Positions 6,553 through 14,495 of a DNA stretch of 64,000 bases are shown piece after piece. The notes under the pieces were generated by a model. That model did not search any database. It worked only from the letters and a program-made list of their open reading frames with translations, and had not been told where the DNA came from. Location of the stretch: contig NZ_FXBQ01000001.1 of NCBI RefSeq assembly GCF_900177545.1, positions 3,318,163 to 3,382,162 on the forward strand, written 5' to 3'. Position 1 is the stretch's first letter. Every line of letters starts with the position of its first letter. Made by a program: the position numbers and the translations under genes. This stretch comes from Maritimibacter sp. HL-12. GTDB taxonomy: Bacteria > Pseudomonadota > Alphaproteobacteria > Rhodobacterales > Rhodobacteraceae.

Positions 6553-8711
6553 GTGTCTCGTCCCGTTTGAACGTTGGCAATGCGGTCTGATGCGACGGGT
6601 GGACGCCGGGTGCAGCCATGCGCGCGCGACACGAGGTCGATCGGATCGAGAATCAGGGCGATCTGCCCATCCCCGAGGATCGTGGCCGCCGCGATACCGG
6701 GCACCCGACCGTAGCTTTCATGCAGCCCCTTGATGACGACCTGTCTCTGGTCGTCGATCGCATCGACGACCATGGCGGCGGGGCTGCCATCCTCCTGACC
6801 GACCAGCAGCACGATCTGGTCGGCGTAGTCTTCGAGCGGCGCGCGGAAACCGAGTTCAGCGCCAAGGTCGAGCAGCGGCAGGAACCGGTCGCGGATACCC
6901 ACCACATGCGTGCTCGGCCCGAAACTGCGCACGTCGTCGCGACCGAGCGCCAGCGTCTCGAGAATGGCACTGAGCGGGATCACGATGGTTTCGCCCGCGA
7001 CCCGCACCACCATTCCGTCGAGCACGGCGAGCGTGAGGGGCAGGGAGATCGTGAAACTGGTGCCCTTGCCACGGGTTGACGCGATACTGACCCGGCCCCC
7101 GAGGGCCTGGATCGCGGTTCTGACAACATCCATGCCGACGCCCCGCCCCGACAGGTTGGAAACCGCATCCGCGGTGGAGAACCCGGGCAGGAACAGCAGG
7201 TTGTCGATCTCGGTATCGCTCAGTTGGCTGTCGGCAGAGATCAGGCCTTGCCGGATCGCCTTGTCGAGAACCCTGGACCGGTCAATGCCGCTGCCATCGT
7301 CGGCGATCTCGATCACGATCCGGCCGGATCGGTGCATCGCGCGCAACGAAACCGTGCCCTCGCGCGGCTTGCCGTGGGCTTCGCGCGCATCGTTGGCCTC
7401 CAGCCCGTGATCGACGGCATTCCGGATCATGTGAGTCAGCGGGTCGGCAAGCCGCTCAATCACCGTCTTGTCGACCTCGGTATTCTCACCTTCGGTGCGC
7501 AAGCGGACTTCCTTGCCGGTGGCGGCCGAGGTTTCGCGGACAATCCGGGCCATGCGCTGGAACAGCGATTTCACCGGCTGCGCCCGGATCATCATCACGC
7601 TTTCCTGGATGTCCCGGGTGAGCTGGAGGAATTCCTCCAGCCCGGAGCGCACCGGGGAATTTGGCGGTATGCCCGCCGCCTCGACGCTTTGCGAGAGCAT
7701 CGCCTGGTTGATGACGATTTCCCCCACGAGGTTGACCAGCCGGTCGATCCGCTCGAGATCAACCCGCACCGTCGCACGCGGCGCCGGGGTTGCGGCGGCC
7801 GCGCGGGGATCGGCCTCGCCAGGCGGTGTCGAGGCCGGTTTCGGGGCTGTCGCAGCGCCGCCGTCTGGGGGCGCGGCAAGTGCCGGTGCCGCCTCTGGTT
7901 CGGGAGCGCTGGTCGGCTCCGGTTGCGGCAGATCGGGAAGATCGAGCCCACCCGGCGCGACTTCGATATCGAGCTGGCACAGGCCATCGACAAAGTCGAA
8001 CACCTCCCGAATCGCGGCTTCTCCCTCGGTGGTTTCAAGCTGGAGCGTCCACCAGATATGGCCCGCCTCGGGATTGGCCATGGCTTCGAGGCCCGGCACG
8101 GCGTCATCGTGGCATCGTACCGTGAGCGCGCCGAGATCGCGCAGGGCGCGGATCAGGAACAGCGGCTCGTTGCCGCTCTCGTATAGCCCCGGTTCGGGGC
8201 GGAAACGGATCTGCCAGACCGGTGCATCGGCTTGCGGGGGCGGTGGCGCATCAAGGTCGAGATCGAGCGCCAATGCCATCGGCTGGAAGTCGATCACGCC
8301 GGTATCGGCTTCGGGCACCGCGGTGGTGGCGGCAAGCGCTTCGAGGTCCGCACGCACCGGGGCGACCAGCGCGTCGTCGGTCGGGTTGCCATCGCGGCTG
8401 TCCCGGACCAGGTCGGCGAGAATGTCGCTGCCGGTGAAGAACAGCCGCAAGACTTCTCCGTCGGCAACGAGACGGCCCGAACGCAACTCGTCGAGCGCGG
8501 TCTCAAAGCGGTGGGCAAAGGCGACGAGGGCATCGAGGCCGAAGGCACCGGCCCCACCCTTGATCGAATGCACCGCCCGGAAGACGACGTTGATCGTCTC
8601 GCTGTCGGCGAGCCCGTCCTCCATCGACTGCAAACCGTCCAGCAGCACCTCGAGCAATTCTTCGCATTCAACGAAGAACGAGGCGCGGATTTCGGCCATC
8701 GGATCGGTCAT
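6549..8711 (-). CDS. cheA: Chemotaxis histidine kinase CheA
   Basis: 720 residues. The N-terminal HPt (P1) domain carries the phosphorylated His48 in AVHSIKGGAGAFG. Around residues 170-280 is a domain of the IRFRPEPGLYESGNEPL type found in many proteobacterial CheAs in the P2 position, then a Pro/Ala-rich linker. The P3 dimerisation helices begin near VDLERIDRLVNLVGEIVINQ. The P4 ATPase shows MIRNAVDHGLE (N box), ADDGSGID (G1) and SGRGVGMDVV (G2). The C-terminal P5 CheW-like domain follows. CheA phosphorylates CheY in response to receptors. The start at 8711 (MTDPMAEIRA) lies 4 nt after the upstream cheY stop with a GTAGGA ribosome binding site; longer frames are spurious. Confidence 0.96.
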   Translation of the reverse strand: MTDPMAEIRASFFVECEELLEVLLDGLQSMEDGLADSETINVVFRAVHSIKGGAGAFGLDALVAFAHRFETALDELRSGRLVADGEVLRLFFTGSDILADLVRDSRDGNPTDDALVAPVRADLEALAATTAVPEADTGVIDFQPMALALDLDLDAPPPPQADAPVWQIRFRPEPGLYESGNEPLFLIRALRDLGALTVRCHDDAVPGLEAMANPEAGHIWWTLQLETTEGEAAIREVFDFVDGLCQLDIEVAPGGLDLPDLPQPEPTSAPEPEAAPALAAPPDGGAATAPKPASTPPGEADPRAAAATPAPRATVRVDLERIDRLVNLVGEIVINQAMLSQSVEAAGIPPNSPVRSGLEEFLQLTRDIQESVMMIRAQPVKSLFQRMARIVRETSAATGKEVRLRTEGENTEVDKTVIERLADPLTHMIRNAVDHGLEANDAREAHGKPREGTVSLRAMHRSGRIVIEIADDGSGIDRSRVLDKAIRQGLISADSQLSDTEIDNLLFLPGFSTADAVSNLSGRGVGMDVVRTAIQALGGRVSIASTRGKGTSFTISLPLTLAVLDGMVVRVAGETIVIPLSAILETLALGRDDVRSFGPSTHVVGIRDRFLPLLDLGAELGFRAPLEDYADQIVLLVGQEDGSPAAMVVDAIDDQRQVVIKGLHESYGRVPGIAAATILGDGQIALILDPIDLVSRAHGCTRRPPVASDRIANVQTGRDT

Positions 8712-8715
8712 CGTC

Positions 8716-9084
8716 CTACCCCGCCACCATTCTGAGCGCCCTGACCAGGCTTTCGGGATCGAACGGCTTGACGATCCAGCCGGTCGCCCCGGCGGCGCGC
8801 GCCCGGGCCTTGAGTTCGGCGGCGCTTTCGGTGGTGAGCACGAGGATCGGCACCGCGCGCAGCGTCTCGCGACCGCGCACCGCGTCGATGAAGCCGAACC
8901 CATCCATCCTCGGCATGTTGATATCTGTGATGATCGCGTCGGGCGGCGGCAATTCGTCGAGCCGCTCCAGCCCGTGCATGCCGTCTTCCGCAAGGTGGGC
9001 CTCGATGCCCGCGCCGGTGAGGGCAAGGCGCAGCATGTCGCGCATCGTGCGGCTGTCATCCACCGCGAGCACCTGCATGGTCAT
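8716..9084 (-). CDS. cheY: Single-domain response regulator CheY (first copy)
   Basis: 122 residues. The receiver hallmarks are D9-D10, phospho-acceptor D54 (IITDINMPRMDG), T84-T85 and K106 (WIVKPF). It is translated just before cheA, and its start overlaps the stop of the STAS gene by 4 nt. It is clearly a CheA phosphorylation target by context. It differs from the second cheY of the operon by having an ATG start and a TT pair at the switch position. Confidence 0.94.
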   Translation of the reverse strand: MTMQVLAVDDSRTMRDMLRLALTGAGIEAHLAEDGMHGLERLDELPPPDAIITDINMPRMDGFGFIDAVRGRETLRAVPILVLTTESAAELKARARAAGATGWIVKPFDPESLVRALRMVAG

Positions 9085-9365
9085 CGCCCGGCCTCCCAGA
9101 TCGTCAGCGTCTCGGGCGTGAATCCGAGCAGGCCGAGTTGATCGGCAAGGTCGCTTGAGGCGTTCTCCAAGCTGAGCGCATGGCCATCCTCGGCCCAGCT
9201 GCGCGCCGCGGCGCGCAGCGCCTGCACCGACAGGGCACCGATCTGGGTGACCGCGCCGGCGTCGAGCGCGAGATCTTCACCGCGCCGGGCGATCAGCGCC
9301 TCGACGAGCGGCCCGGTTGCGCGAAGATCGAGGCGCGGTTCGAGCACCATCACCGCCGCGCTCAT
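9081..9365 (-). CDS. STAS-domain protein at the head of the che operon
   Basis: 94 residues with the STAS/anti-anti-sigma fold pattern: a beta-rich start, then LALDAGAVTQIGALSVQALRAA, where S46 sits near the position of the phosphorylated serine of SpoIIAA-type proteins. A GGAGG ribosome binding site precedes the ATG. It is the first gene of the operon STAS-cheY-cheA-cheW-cheR-cheY. Small STAS proteins in chemotaxis loci are known, but their partner is usually undetermined, and no anti-sigma kinase is visible in the window. It may regulate CheA, or be a relic of a signalling branch encoded elsewhere. Confidence 0.8.
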   Translation of the reverse strand: MSAAVMVLEPRLDLRATGPLVEALIARRGEDLALDAGAVTQIGALSVQALRAAARSWAEDGHALSLENASSDLADQLGLLGFTPETLTIWEAGR

Positions 9366-9454
9366 GCCCGGCCTCCGCCGCCAAGACTAAGCTCTTGCAC
9401 CACGAAATCCCCCTTCTTCATCCGTCCGGTCACACCGGCATACGGCAGGGGGCG

Positions 9455-9469
9455 TTAAGATTGGCTTAC
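9455..9469 (-). promoter_or_regulatory. CtrA-like box upstream of the che operon
   Basis: TTAA (9455-9458), 7 bp, TTAC (9466-9469) matches seven of eight fixed bases of the alphaproteobacterial CtrA consensus TTAA-N7-TTAA. It sits about 90 bp upstream of the first gene of the chemotaxis operon. CtrA control of motility and chemotaxis is established in Rhodobacterales. This instance is inferred from sequence only. The remainder of the 118-nt gap shows no clear -35/-10. Confidence 0.45.
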
Positions 9470-9483
9470 CGTGGCAAGGGAAA

Positions 9484-10461
9484 TCAGCGCGGCAGCCGCG
9501 CGGCGAGGTGATGCGCGCATCCCGTGAGCGCGGCGTAGTCGTCCTCGATCACGTGCACCGCGAAATTTTTCATGAAACCGGCGAAGCGGCCCTTGTCGCG
9601 CATCGCCTCGGCATAGCCGAACCGGCCAAGCCAGGGTGTGACCGCACGCGCGAGGCCGCCGATCAGGAAGATGCCGCCGAAGGGCAGGTGGATCAGCGAA
9701 AGGTTCCCGGTGACGGTGCCGAGGATCTTGACGAAAAGCTGCATCGTTTCCTCGGCCAGCGGGTCGTCGCCCGCTTCGAGGGCGGCAAACACCTCGGCGC
9801 TCGACACTTCGCGCGGCTGGCCGGCCCGGCGCGCGAGCCAGCTGTAGGTATGCGCCAGCCCGCGCCCGGAGAGCACTTCCTCGACCGCCGGGAAACCGTG
9901 CACGGTCTCCAGTTCCCGGCACAGCGCGAGTTCTTCCTCGGTGCGGATCGGAAGGTTGGCGTGACCGGCCTCTGCAGGCGGCACGAAGCGCCCGCCGGGG
10001 GCCTCGTAGACCGGCGCGCAGTTGAACCCGGTGCCAAGGCCGATGACCAGCCGGGTGGCGTCCGCGGTCGGCCCGGGGCCGTCTACCAGCGTGGTGAGCG
10101 CGCCCGCGTCGAGGTGGCCGAGGGCGTGGCCCTGGGCCTGAAGATCGTTCAGTACCGCGACGGTCTCGGCGCGGGCGGCGCGCGCCACGGTTTCGGCGTC
10201 GATCGTCCAGTCGAGGTTGGTGAGGTTGGCCACGCCGTCGCGCACCGGCCCGGCGGCGGCGACACAGGCACCGATGCAATCGGGGTTGCCCTCCTCGGCG
10301 AGAAAGGCCGAGAGCACCGTCTCCAACCCGGGGAAATCGGCGTTGCGGTAGCGCCGGATCGTCCCGGGCAGAAGCTCGGTGCCGCGCGCCAGCGCCACCC
10401 GGGTGTTCGTCCCGCCGATGTCGGCAAGCAGCGAGAAGGTGTTGGCGGGGGCCTTGGCCAT
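9484..10461 (-). CDS. glk: Glucokinase
   Basis: 325 residues of the E. coli Glk type. The phosphate loop is LLADIGGTNTRVALA near the N-terminus, then AVLNDLQAQGHALG with the catalytic aspartate region, GLGTGFNCAP and AEAGHANLP for ATP/sugar binding, and GGIFLIGGLARA near the C-terminus. It phosphorylates glucose with ATP. The gene lies 2 nt downstream of the GH1 glucosidase and shares its operon with the LacI regulator, so it handles glucose released by the glucosidases of this locus. Confidence 0.94.
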   Translation of the reverse strand: MAKAPANTFSLLADIGGTNTRVALARGTELLPGTIRRYRNADFPGLETVLSAFLAEEGNPDCIGACVAAAGPVRDGVANLTNLDWTIDAETVARAARAETVAVLNDLQAQGHALGHLDAGALTTLVDGPGPTADATRLVIGLGTGFNCAPVYEAPGGRFVPPAEAGHANLPIRTEEELALCRELETVHGFPAVEEVLSGRGLAHTYSWLARRAGQPREVSSAEVFAALEAGDDPLAEETMQLFVKILGTVTGNLSLIHLPFGGIFLIGGLARAVTPWLGRFGYAEAMRDKGRFAGFMKNFAVHVIEDDYAALTGCAHHLAARLPR

Positions 10462-10463
10462 GG

Positions 10464-11792
10464 TCAGTCCTTCGAAAGCGCTTGGGCAAGCGCGTGATAC
10501 GAAGCTTTGGGGGTGCGTTCAAGGCTGTCGAAATCGACATGGACGAGACCGAACCGCTTGTCGTAGCCGAGCGCCCATTCGAAGTTGTCCATCAGCGACC
10601 AGACGTAATAGCCGCTGACCGGCACACCCTCGGCCAGCGCCCGGCGCAGGGCCGTCACATGGGCGTCGATATAGGCGATGCGGTCGGCGTCCTGCACCGA
10701 TCCATCCGCCAGCCGGTCGGGCGCGGCCATGCCGTTTTCGGTGACGTGGAGCGGCGTGGTGCCGGTGAAATCGCGCGCCACCATGGTCAGGAAGTGATGC
10801 AGCCCCTCGGGGTAGATCTCCCAGCCCATCTCGGTTTTCGGCAACGGCCCGTCAACCTCGGCCAGTCCGGGCCAGGGGCCGGGGGCGGGGGCAATGAGCT
10901 TGCGGGTGTAGTAGTTCAACCCGCACCAGTCGACCGGCTGCGAGATCAGGGCCATGTCGTCCTGCCAGCCCTCGGGCAGGTGATCGCCGAGACCCTCGAT
11001 CACCTCGGCGGGGTATTCGCCCTTGAAGATGCCCGAGAGGAAGAAGCGGTTGTAGATCGCGTCATATATGCGCGCCACCCGCGCGGCTTCGGGGCTCTGA
11101 TCGGCGGGCTGGGCGTATTCGAGGTTGCAGACCGCGCCGAGGTTGGACATGCCGAGATCGCGCATCACCTGGGTGGCGGTGCCATGGGCGAGCATGACGT
11201 GGTGCATGGCGCGGGCGGTGGCGCGGATGTCGCGCAGGCCGGGCGCGTGGGCCCCGAGGAAATGGCTCAGCCAGCTCACGCACCAGGGCTCGTTGATCGG
11301 GGCCGCCGACCAGACCCGGTCACCGATCCGGCCCATGATCGCCGCGGTGAAATCGCCGAACCACGCGGCCACGTCGCGGTTGCGCCAGCCGCCGAGATCG
11401 GCGAGCGCGGATGGCAGCTCCCAATGGTAGAGCGTGGCCGCCGGTTTCAGCCCTCGTTCCAGCAGGCCATCAACAAGTCGATCATAGAAATCCAGCCCTT
11501 CCGGGTTGACGTTCACACCGTCCGGCATCACCCGCGCCCAACTGGTGGAGAACCGGTAGACATCGAAATTACCGCCCGCCACGAGGTCGAGATCCTCTTC
11601 CCAGCGGTGGTAATGGTCGCAGGCGCGGGCGCCGTTCTCGGCCTTGGCGACGTTGCCGGGGGTGGCGGCGAAGCTGTCCCAGTGGGTTTCGCCCGCGCCG
11701 CCGAAAGCGTGGCCCTCGATCTGGTAGGCGGAGGTGGCGGTGCCGAACAGGAACCCTTCGGGGAAATCGGATCGGGAGAAGCTGAAGTTCAT
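10464..11792 (-). CDS. GH1 family beta-glucosidase
   Basis: 442 residues, typical for a bacterial glycoside hydrolase family 1 (TIM barrel) enzyme. The N-terminal FLFGTATSAYQIEG signature is present. The catalytic acid/base is E168 in the INEP motif, the nucleophile is E352 in VTENG, and TLYHWELP precedes them. It has no signal peptide, so it is cytoplasmic. It hydrolyses terminal beta-linked glucose residues; the exact disaccharide cannot be read. It overlaps the regulator by 4 nt (ATGA) and precedes glk. The combination of a beta-glucosidase with an alpha-glucoside transporter suggests a broad glucoside diet, or a transport system with wider specificity than its name. Confidence 0.92.
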   Translation of the reverse strand: MNFSFSRSDFPEGFLFGTATSAYQIEGHAFGGAGETHWDSFAATPGNVAKAENGARACDHYHRWEEDLDLVAGGNFDVYRFSTSWARVMPDGVNVNPEGLDFYDRLVDGLLERGLKPAATLYHWELPSALADLGGWRNRDVAAWFGDFTAAIMGRIGDRVWSAAPINEPWCVSWLSHFLGAHAPGLRDIRATARAMHHVMLAHGTATQVMRDLGMSNLGAVCNLEYAQPADQSPEAARVARIYDAIYNRFFLSGIFKGEYPAEVIEGLGDHLPEGWQDDMALISQPVDWCGLNYYTRKLIAPAPGPWPGLAEVDGPLPKTEMGWEIYPEGLHHFLTMVARDFTGTTPLHVTENGMAAPDRLADGSVQDADRIAYIDAHVTALRRALAEGVPVSGYYVWSLMDNFEWALGYDKRFGLVHVDFDSLERTPKASYHALAQALSKD

Positions 11793-12826
11793 CGGGAGAC
11801 ACTTTGCAATAGGGGGCCAGTGGACTGGCCGAGGATCAATTCGGCCTCGAGCAATTCCTCGTGCGGGCCGCTGCCGGGGGTTTCAACGAGATTGAGCAAC
11901 ATCTCGGCGGCGCGTCGCCCGGCATCGCGCACCGAGGAGCGCGTGGCGGTAAACACCGGCACTTCGGCACGGTTCTTGAGATAGCTCAGATCGTCGTCAT
12001 GGGTGATGACGGAAATATCGCGCCCCATCCGCAGCCCGAGTTCCTCGATCGCCCGGCGTACGCCGATGGCGGGGATGATCGAGGAGACGAGGAACGCAGT
12101 TGGCGGCGCAGGACCGGCGAGCAGGGCGCGGGCGGTGTCGTGGCCGAAACCTTCGGTCATTTCCTCGGACGCCATGAGCGACGGGTCGGGAGCGAGGCCG
12201 CGTGCCGAAAAGGCTTCTTCAAACCCGGCCCGGCGTCGGATCGCGAAATCCATGTTCTCCAGCCCGTTGATCAGCGCAATCCGGCGATGGCCAAGATCGA
12301 GCAGCAGGTCGGTGGCGCGGCGGAAGGCATGGGTGTTGTTCATGTCGACCCAGGAATAGGGCAGGGCGGCATCCGAGGCGCGGCCATGCACCACGAAGGG
12401 CATGCCGATCTCGCTCAGGAGGTGCACGCGCGGATCGCCCAGCTTGGGCGCGTGGACGATCAAGCCGTCGACCGAACCCTTGGTGCGCAATTCGCGGTAG
12501 GCCTGCTCCTGATCCTCGTCGGGCACAATGGAAATCAGCATGTCGTAGCCGCGCCGGGAATAGACCTCGCCGGCCCCGGCCACGAAATCGGCGAACACCG
12601 GGTTGACCATCTCATGGCGGGCGGTCACCGGGATCACATGGCCGATCGCCATCGCCCGCCCGGTGGCGAGGCTGCGGGCGCGCATGTTGGGCCGGTAGCC
12701 ATGCGCCTCGGCGGCGGCCAACACCCGCCGACGCGTTGCCTCGGCCACCTCCGGATAGCCGTTCAGCGCCCGGCTCACAGTGGTCTGCGACAGGTGCAGA
12801 AGCTCGGAGAGATCCTTCAGCTTCAT
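11789..12826 (-). CDS. aglR: LacI-family regulator of the alpha-glucoside locus (AglR-like)
   Basis: 345 residues. The N-terminal LacI helix-turn-helix is MKLKDLSELLHLSQTTVSRA followed by LNGYPEV. A periplasmic-binding-protein-like sensor domain follows, with VDGLIVHAP, YSWVDMNNTHAF and LGHRRIALINGL. It probably binds a glucoside or glucose as inducer. I chose ATG 12826 because it starts at the conserved HTH, and because an operator and promoter fall between it and the alternative upstream start at 12859, which would be nearly leaderless. It is divergent from aglE with two operator-like palindromes between, so it likely represses both directions. The assignment to agl is by neighbourhood. Confidence 0.9.
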   Translation of the reverse strand: MKLKDLSELLHLSQTTVSRALNGYPEVAEATRRRVLAAAEAHGYRPNMRARSLATGRAMAIGHVIPVTARHEMVNPVFADFVAGAGEVYSRRGYDMLISIVPDEDQEQAYRELRTKGSVDGLIVHAPKLGDPRVHLLSEIGMPFVVHGRASDAALPYSWVDMNNTHAFRRATDLLLDLGHRRIALINGLENMDFAIRRRAGFEEAFSARGLAPDPSLMASEEMTEGFGHDTARALLAGPAPPTAFLVSSIIPAIGVRRAIEELGLRMGRDISVITHDDDLSYLKNRAEVPVFTATRSSVRDAGRRAAEMLLNLVETPGSGPHEELLEAELILGQSTGPLLQSVSR

Positions 12827-12842
12827 TGTTCCGGACAACGTT

Positions 12843-12856
12843 TCAAAGCGGTTTGA
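12843..12856. promoter_or_regulatory. LacI-type operator 1 (aglR side)
   Basis: The near-perfect palindrome TCAAAGCGGTTTGA has the same core as operator 2. It lies between the putative aglR promoter and the aglR start codon, where bound repressor would block aglR transcription (autoregulation). Confidence 0.6.
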
Positions 12857-12867
12857 CACATCCGCCG

Positions 12868-12896
12868 AGTTTAGGCCGATTAAATTTCCGCGTCAA
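12868..12896 (-). promoter_or_regulatory. Putative promoter of aglR-bgl-glk
   Basis: On the minus strand, TTGACG (12896-12891) and TAAACT (12873-12868) are separated by exactly 17 bp. The predicted start site is about 12861, just upstream of operator 1. Confidence 0.55.
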
Positions 12897-13001
12897 AACA
12901 ATCCCAATAAATCGTCAAAATAAGCTATTTGCGCGTAATATTTTGGCAAATCCTGTTTGCATCATTGACAGCGCAAGGGGCATCGGCGACCCTTCGCATA
13001 T

Positions 13002-13015
13002 CCAAAGCGCTTTGG
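13002..13015. promoter_or_regulatory. LacI-type operator 2 (aglE side)
   Basis: The perfect 14-bp palindrome CCAAAGCGCTTTGG with the central CG typical of LacI/GalR operators lies 82 bp upstream of the aglE start. A TTGACA at 12965-12970 lies upstream and may be the -35 element of the aglEFGAK promoter, but I cannot pick a convincing -10. The site is well placed for repression of the transport operon by the adjacent LacI protein. Confidence 0.7.
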
Positions 13016-13097
13016 GGTGAGTCGCAAGATTGCTCCCGACGCGCTCGGATTGTTTCAGGCGCCGGTCTCGGCGCACATCTGGGAGGATACCGATATC

Positions 13098-14366
13098 ATG
13101 AAACAACTTCTTATGACGGGCGCGGCCGCAATGGCGCTCACCGCAGGTGCGGCCAGTGCAGAGCAGATTACCGTGTTCGGCCCCTGGCTCGGCCCGGACC
13201 AGGAAATGGTTGAAGAGGTGCTCGCCATCTTCGCCGAGCAATCCGGCCATGACGTGCGTTACACCGGTTCGGACAGCTTCGAGCAGCAGATCGTGGTTGA
13301 CCTCGAAGCCGGATCCGCGCCGAACGTGGCGGTGTTCCCGCAGCCCGGCCTCGCCTCCGACATGGCGCGCCGTGGCTTCCTGACCCCGCTGAAGGACGGC
13401 ACCGGCGAATGGATGCGCGAAACCTATGCCGCCGGCCAGTCCTGGGTCGATCTCGGCACCTACAACGGGCCCGATGGTGAGCCGGATCTCTATGGCTTCC
13501 CCTACAAGGTCGATCTCAAGTCGCTGGTTTGGTACGTGCCGGAGAACTTCGAGGATGCGGGCTACGAAATCCCGCAGACGATGGAAGAGCTCAAGGCGCT
13601 GACCGACCAGATCGTCGAAGACGGCGGCACGCCGTGGTGCATCGGTCTCGGCTCGGGGGCGGCGACCGGCTGGCCGGCCACCGACTGGGTGGAAGACCTG
13701 ATGCTGCGCATCCACCCGCCGGAGGTCTATGACCAATGGGTGACCAACGATATGCCGTTCAACGACCCGAAGGTCGTCGAGGCAATCGAGGAGTTCGGCT
13801 ATTTCGCCCGTAACGACGCTTACGTTGCCGGCGGCGCGGGCGCGGTGGCCACCACCGACTTCCGCGACAGCCCGAAGGGCTTGTTCTCGTCACCGCCGGA
13901 GTGCTACATGCACCGCCAGGCCTCGTTCATCCCGGCGTTCTTCCCGGAAGGCACCGAGGTGGGCGAAGACGCCGATTTCTTCTACTTCCCGGCCTATGCC
14001 GACAAGGATCTCGGCACCCCGGTGCTCGGCGCCGGCACGACCTGGGTGATCACCAACGAGAACGACGCGGCGCATGACCTCATGGAGTTCCTCAAGACCC
14101 CCGAGGCCCATGAGGCCTGGATGGCGCTGCGCGGTTTCCTGACCCCGCACACCGGGGTGGACACGTCCGTGTTCTCAGATCCGACGCTGAAGAAGATGAA
14201 CGACATCCTGCTCGAAGCCACCACCTTCCGCTTCGACGGGTCCGACCTCATGCCCGGCGGCGTGGGCGCGGGATCGTTCTGGACCGGCATGGTCGACTAC
14301 ACCGGCGGCGCCGAAGCCGAAGAAGTGGCCGACACGATCCAGTCGAGCTGGGACGCGCTGAAATAA
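13098..14366 (+). CDS. aglE: Alpha-glucoside ABC transporter, substrate-binding protein
   Basis: 422 residues. ATG 13098 starts a Sec signal peptide (MKQLLMTGAAAMALTAGAASA, cleavage likely after ASA) and follows a GGGAGG ribosome binding site; an upstream GTG at 13017 would lack this. The mature protein is a family 1 extracellular solute-binding protein with SAPNVAVFPQPGLASDMARR, YGFPYKVDLKSLVWY and a C-terminal GAGSFWTGMVDY. It captures alpha-glucosides such as sucrose, maltose or trehalose in the periplasm for AglF/AglG. A strong hairpin follows the gene, consistent with higher levels of binding protein than permease. Confidence 0.92.
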   Translation: MKQLLMTGAAAMALTAGAASAEQITVFGPWLGPDQEMVEEVLAIFAEQSGHDVRYTGSDSFEQQIVVDLEAGSAPNVAVFPQPGLASDMARRGFLTPLKDGTGEWMRETYAAGQSWVDLGTYNGPDGEPDLYGFPYKVDLKSLVWYVPENFEDAGYEIPQTMEELKALTDQIVEDGGTPWCIGLGSGAATGWPATDWVEDLMLRIHPPEVYDQWVTNDMPFNDPKVVEAIEEFGYFARNDAYVAGGAGAVATTDFRDSPKGLFSSPPECYMHRQASFIPAFFPEGTEVGEDADFFYFPAYADKDLGTPVLGAGTTWVITNENDAAHDLMEFLKTPEAHEAWMALRGFLTPHTGVDTSVFSDPTLKKMNDILLEATTFRFDGSDLMPGGVGAGSFWTGMVDYTGGAEAEEVADTIQSSWDALK

Positions 14367-14397
14367 GCGCCCCGGCCCGGCAGGGCCAGAACTGACA

Positions 14398-14428
14398 GGG
14401 GCGGCCTGTGACTGACATGGGCCGCCCC
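14398..14428 (+). promoter_or_regulatory. Intercistronic stem-loop aglE-aglF
   Basis: GGGGCGGCC (14398-14406) pairs with GGCCGCCCC (14420-14428), with additional pairing toward a short loop. No T-run follows. Such hairpins after binding-protein genes are known to stabilise upstream mRNA or attenuate the downstream permease genes. Confidence 0.65.
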
Positions 14429-14495
14429 TTGACCAACCGGCCAAGCGCGGCAACGATGGTCGGAGGGAGACAACGCAAAAACAGGGGGGAGAGCC

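Noticed and set aside
7468-9141. Ser/Arg-rich plus-strand frame opposite cheA
   Set aside because: Shadow frame; cheA has all catalytic boxes.
10475-10483. AAAGCGCTT inside the 3' end of the GH1 gene, just upstream of glk
   Set aside because: It shares the operator core, but the flanks do not extend the palindrome and it lies in coding sequence; likely chance.
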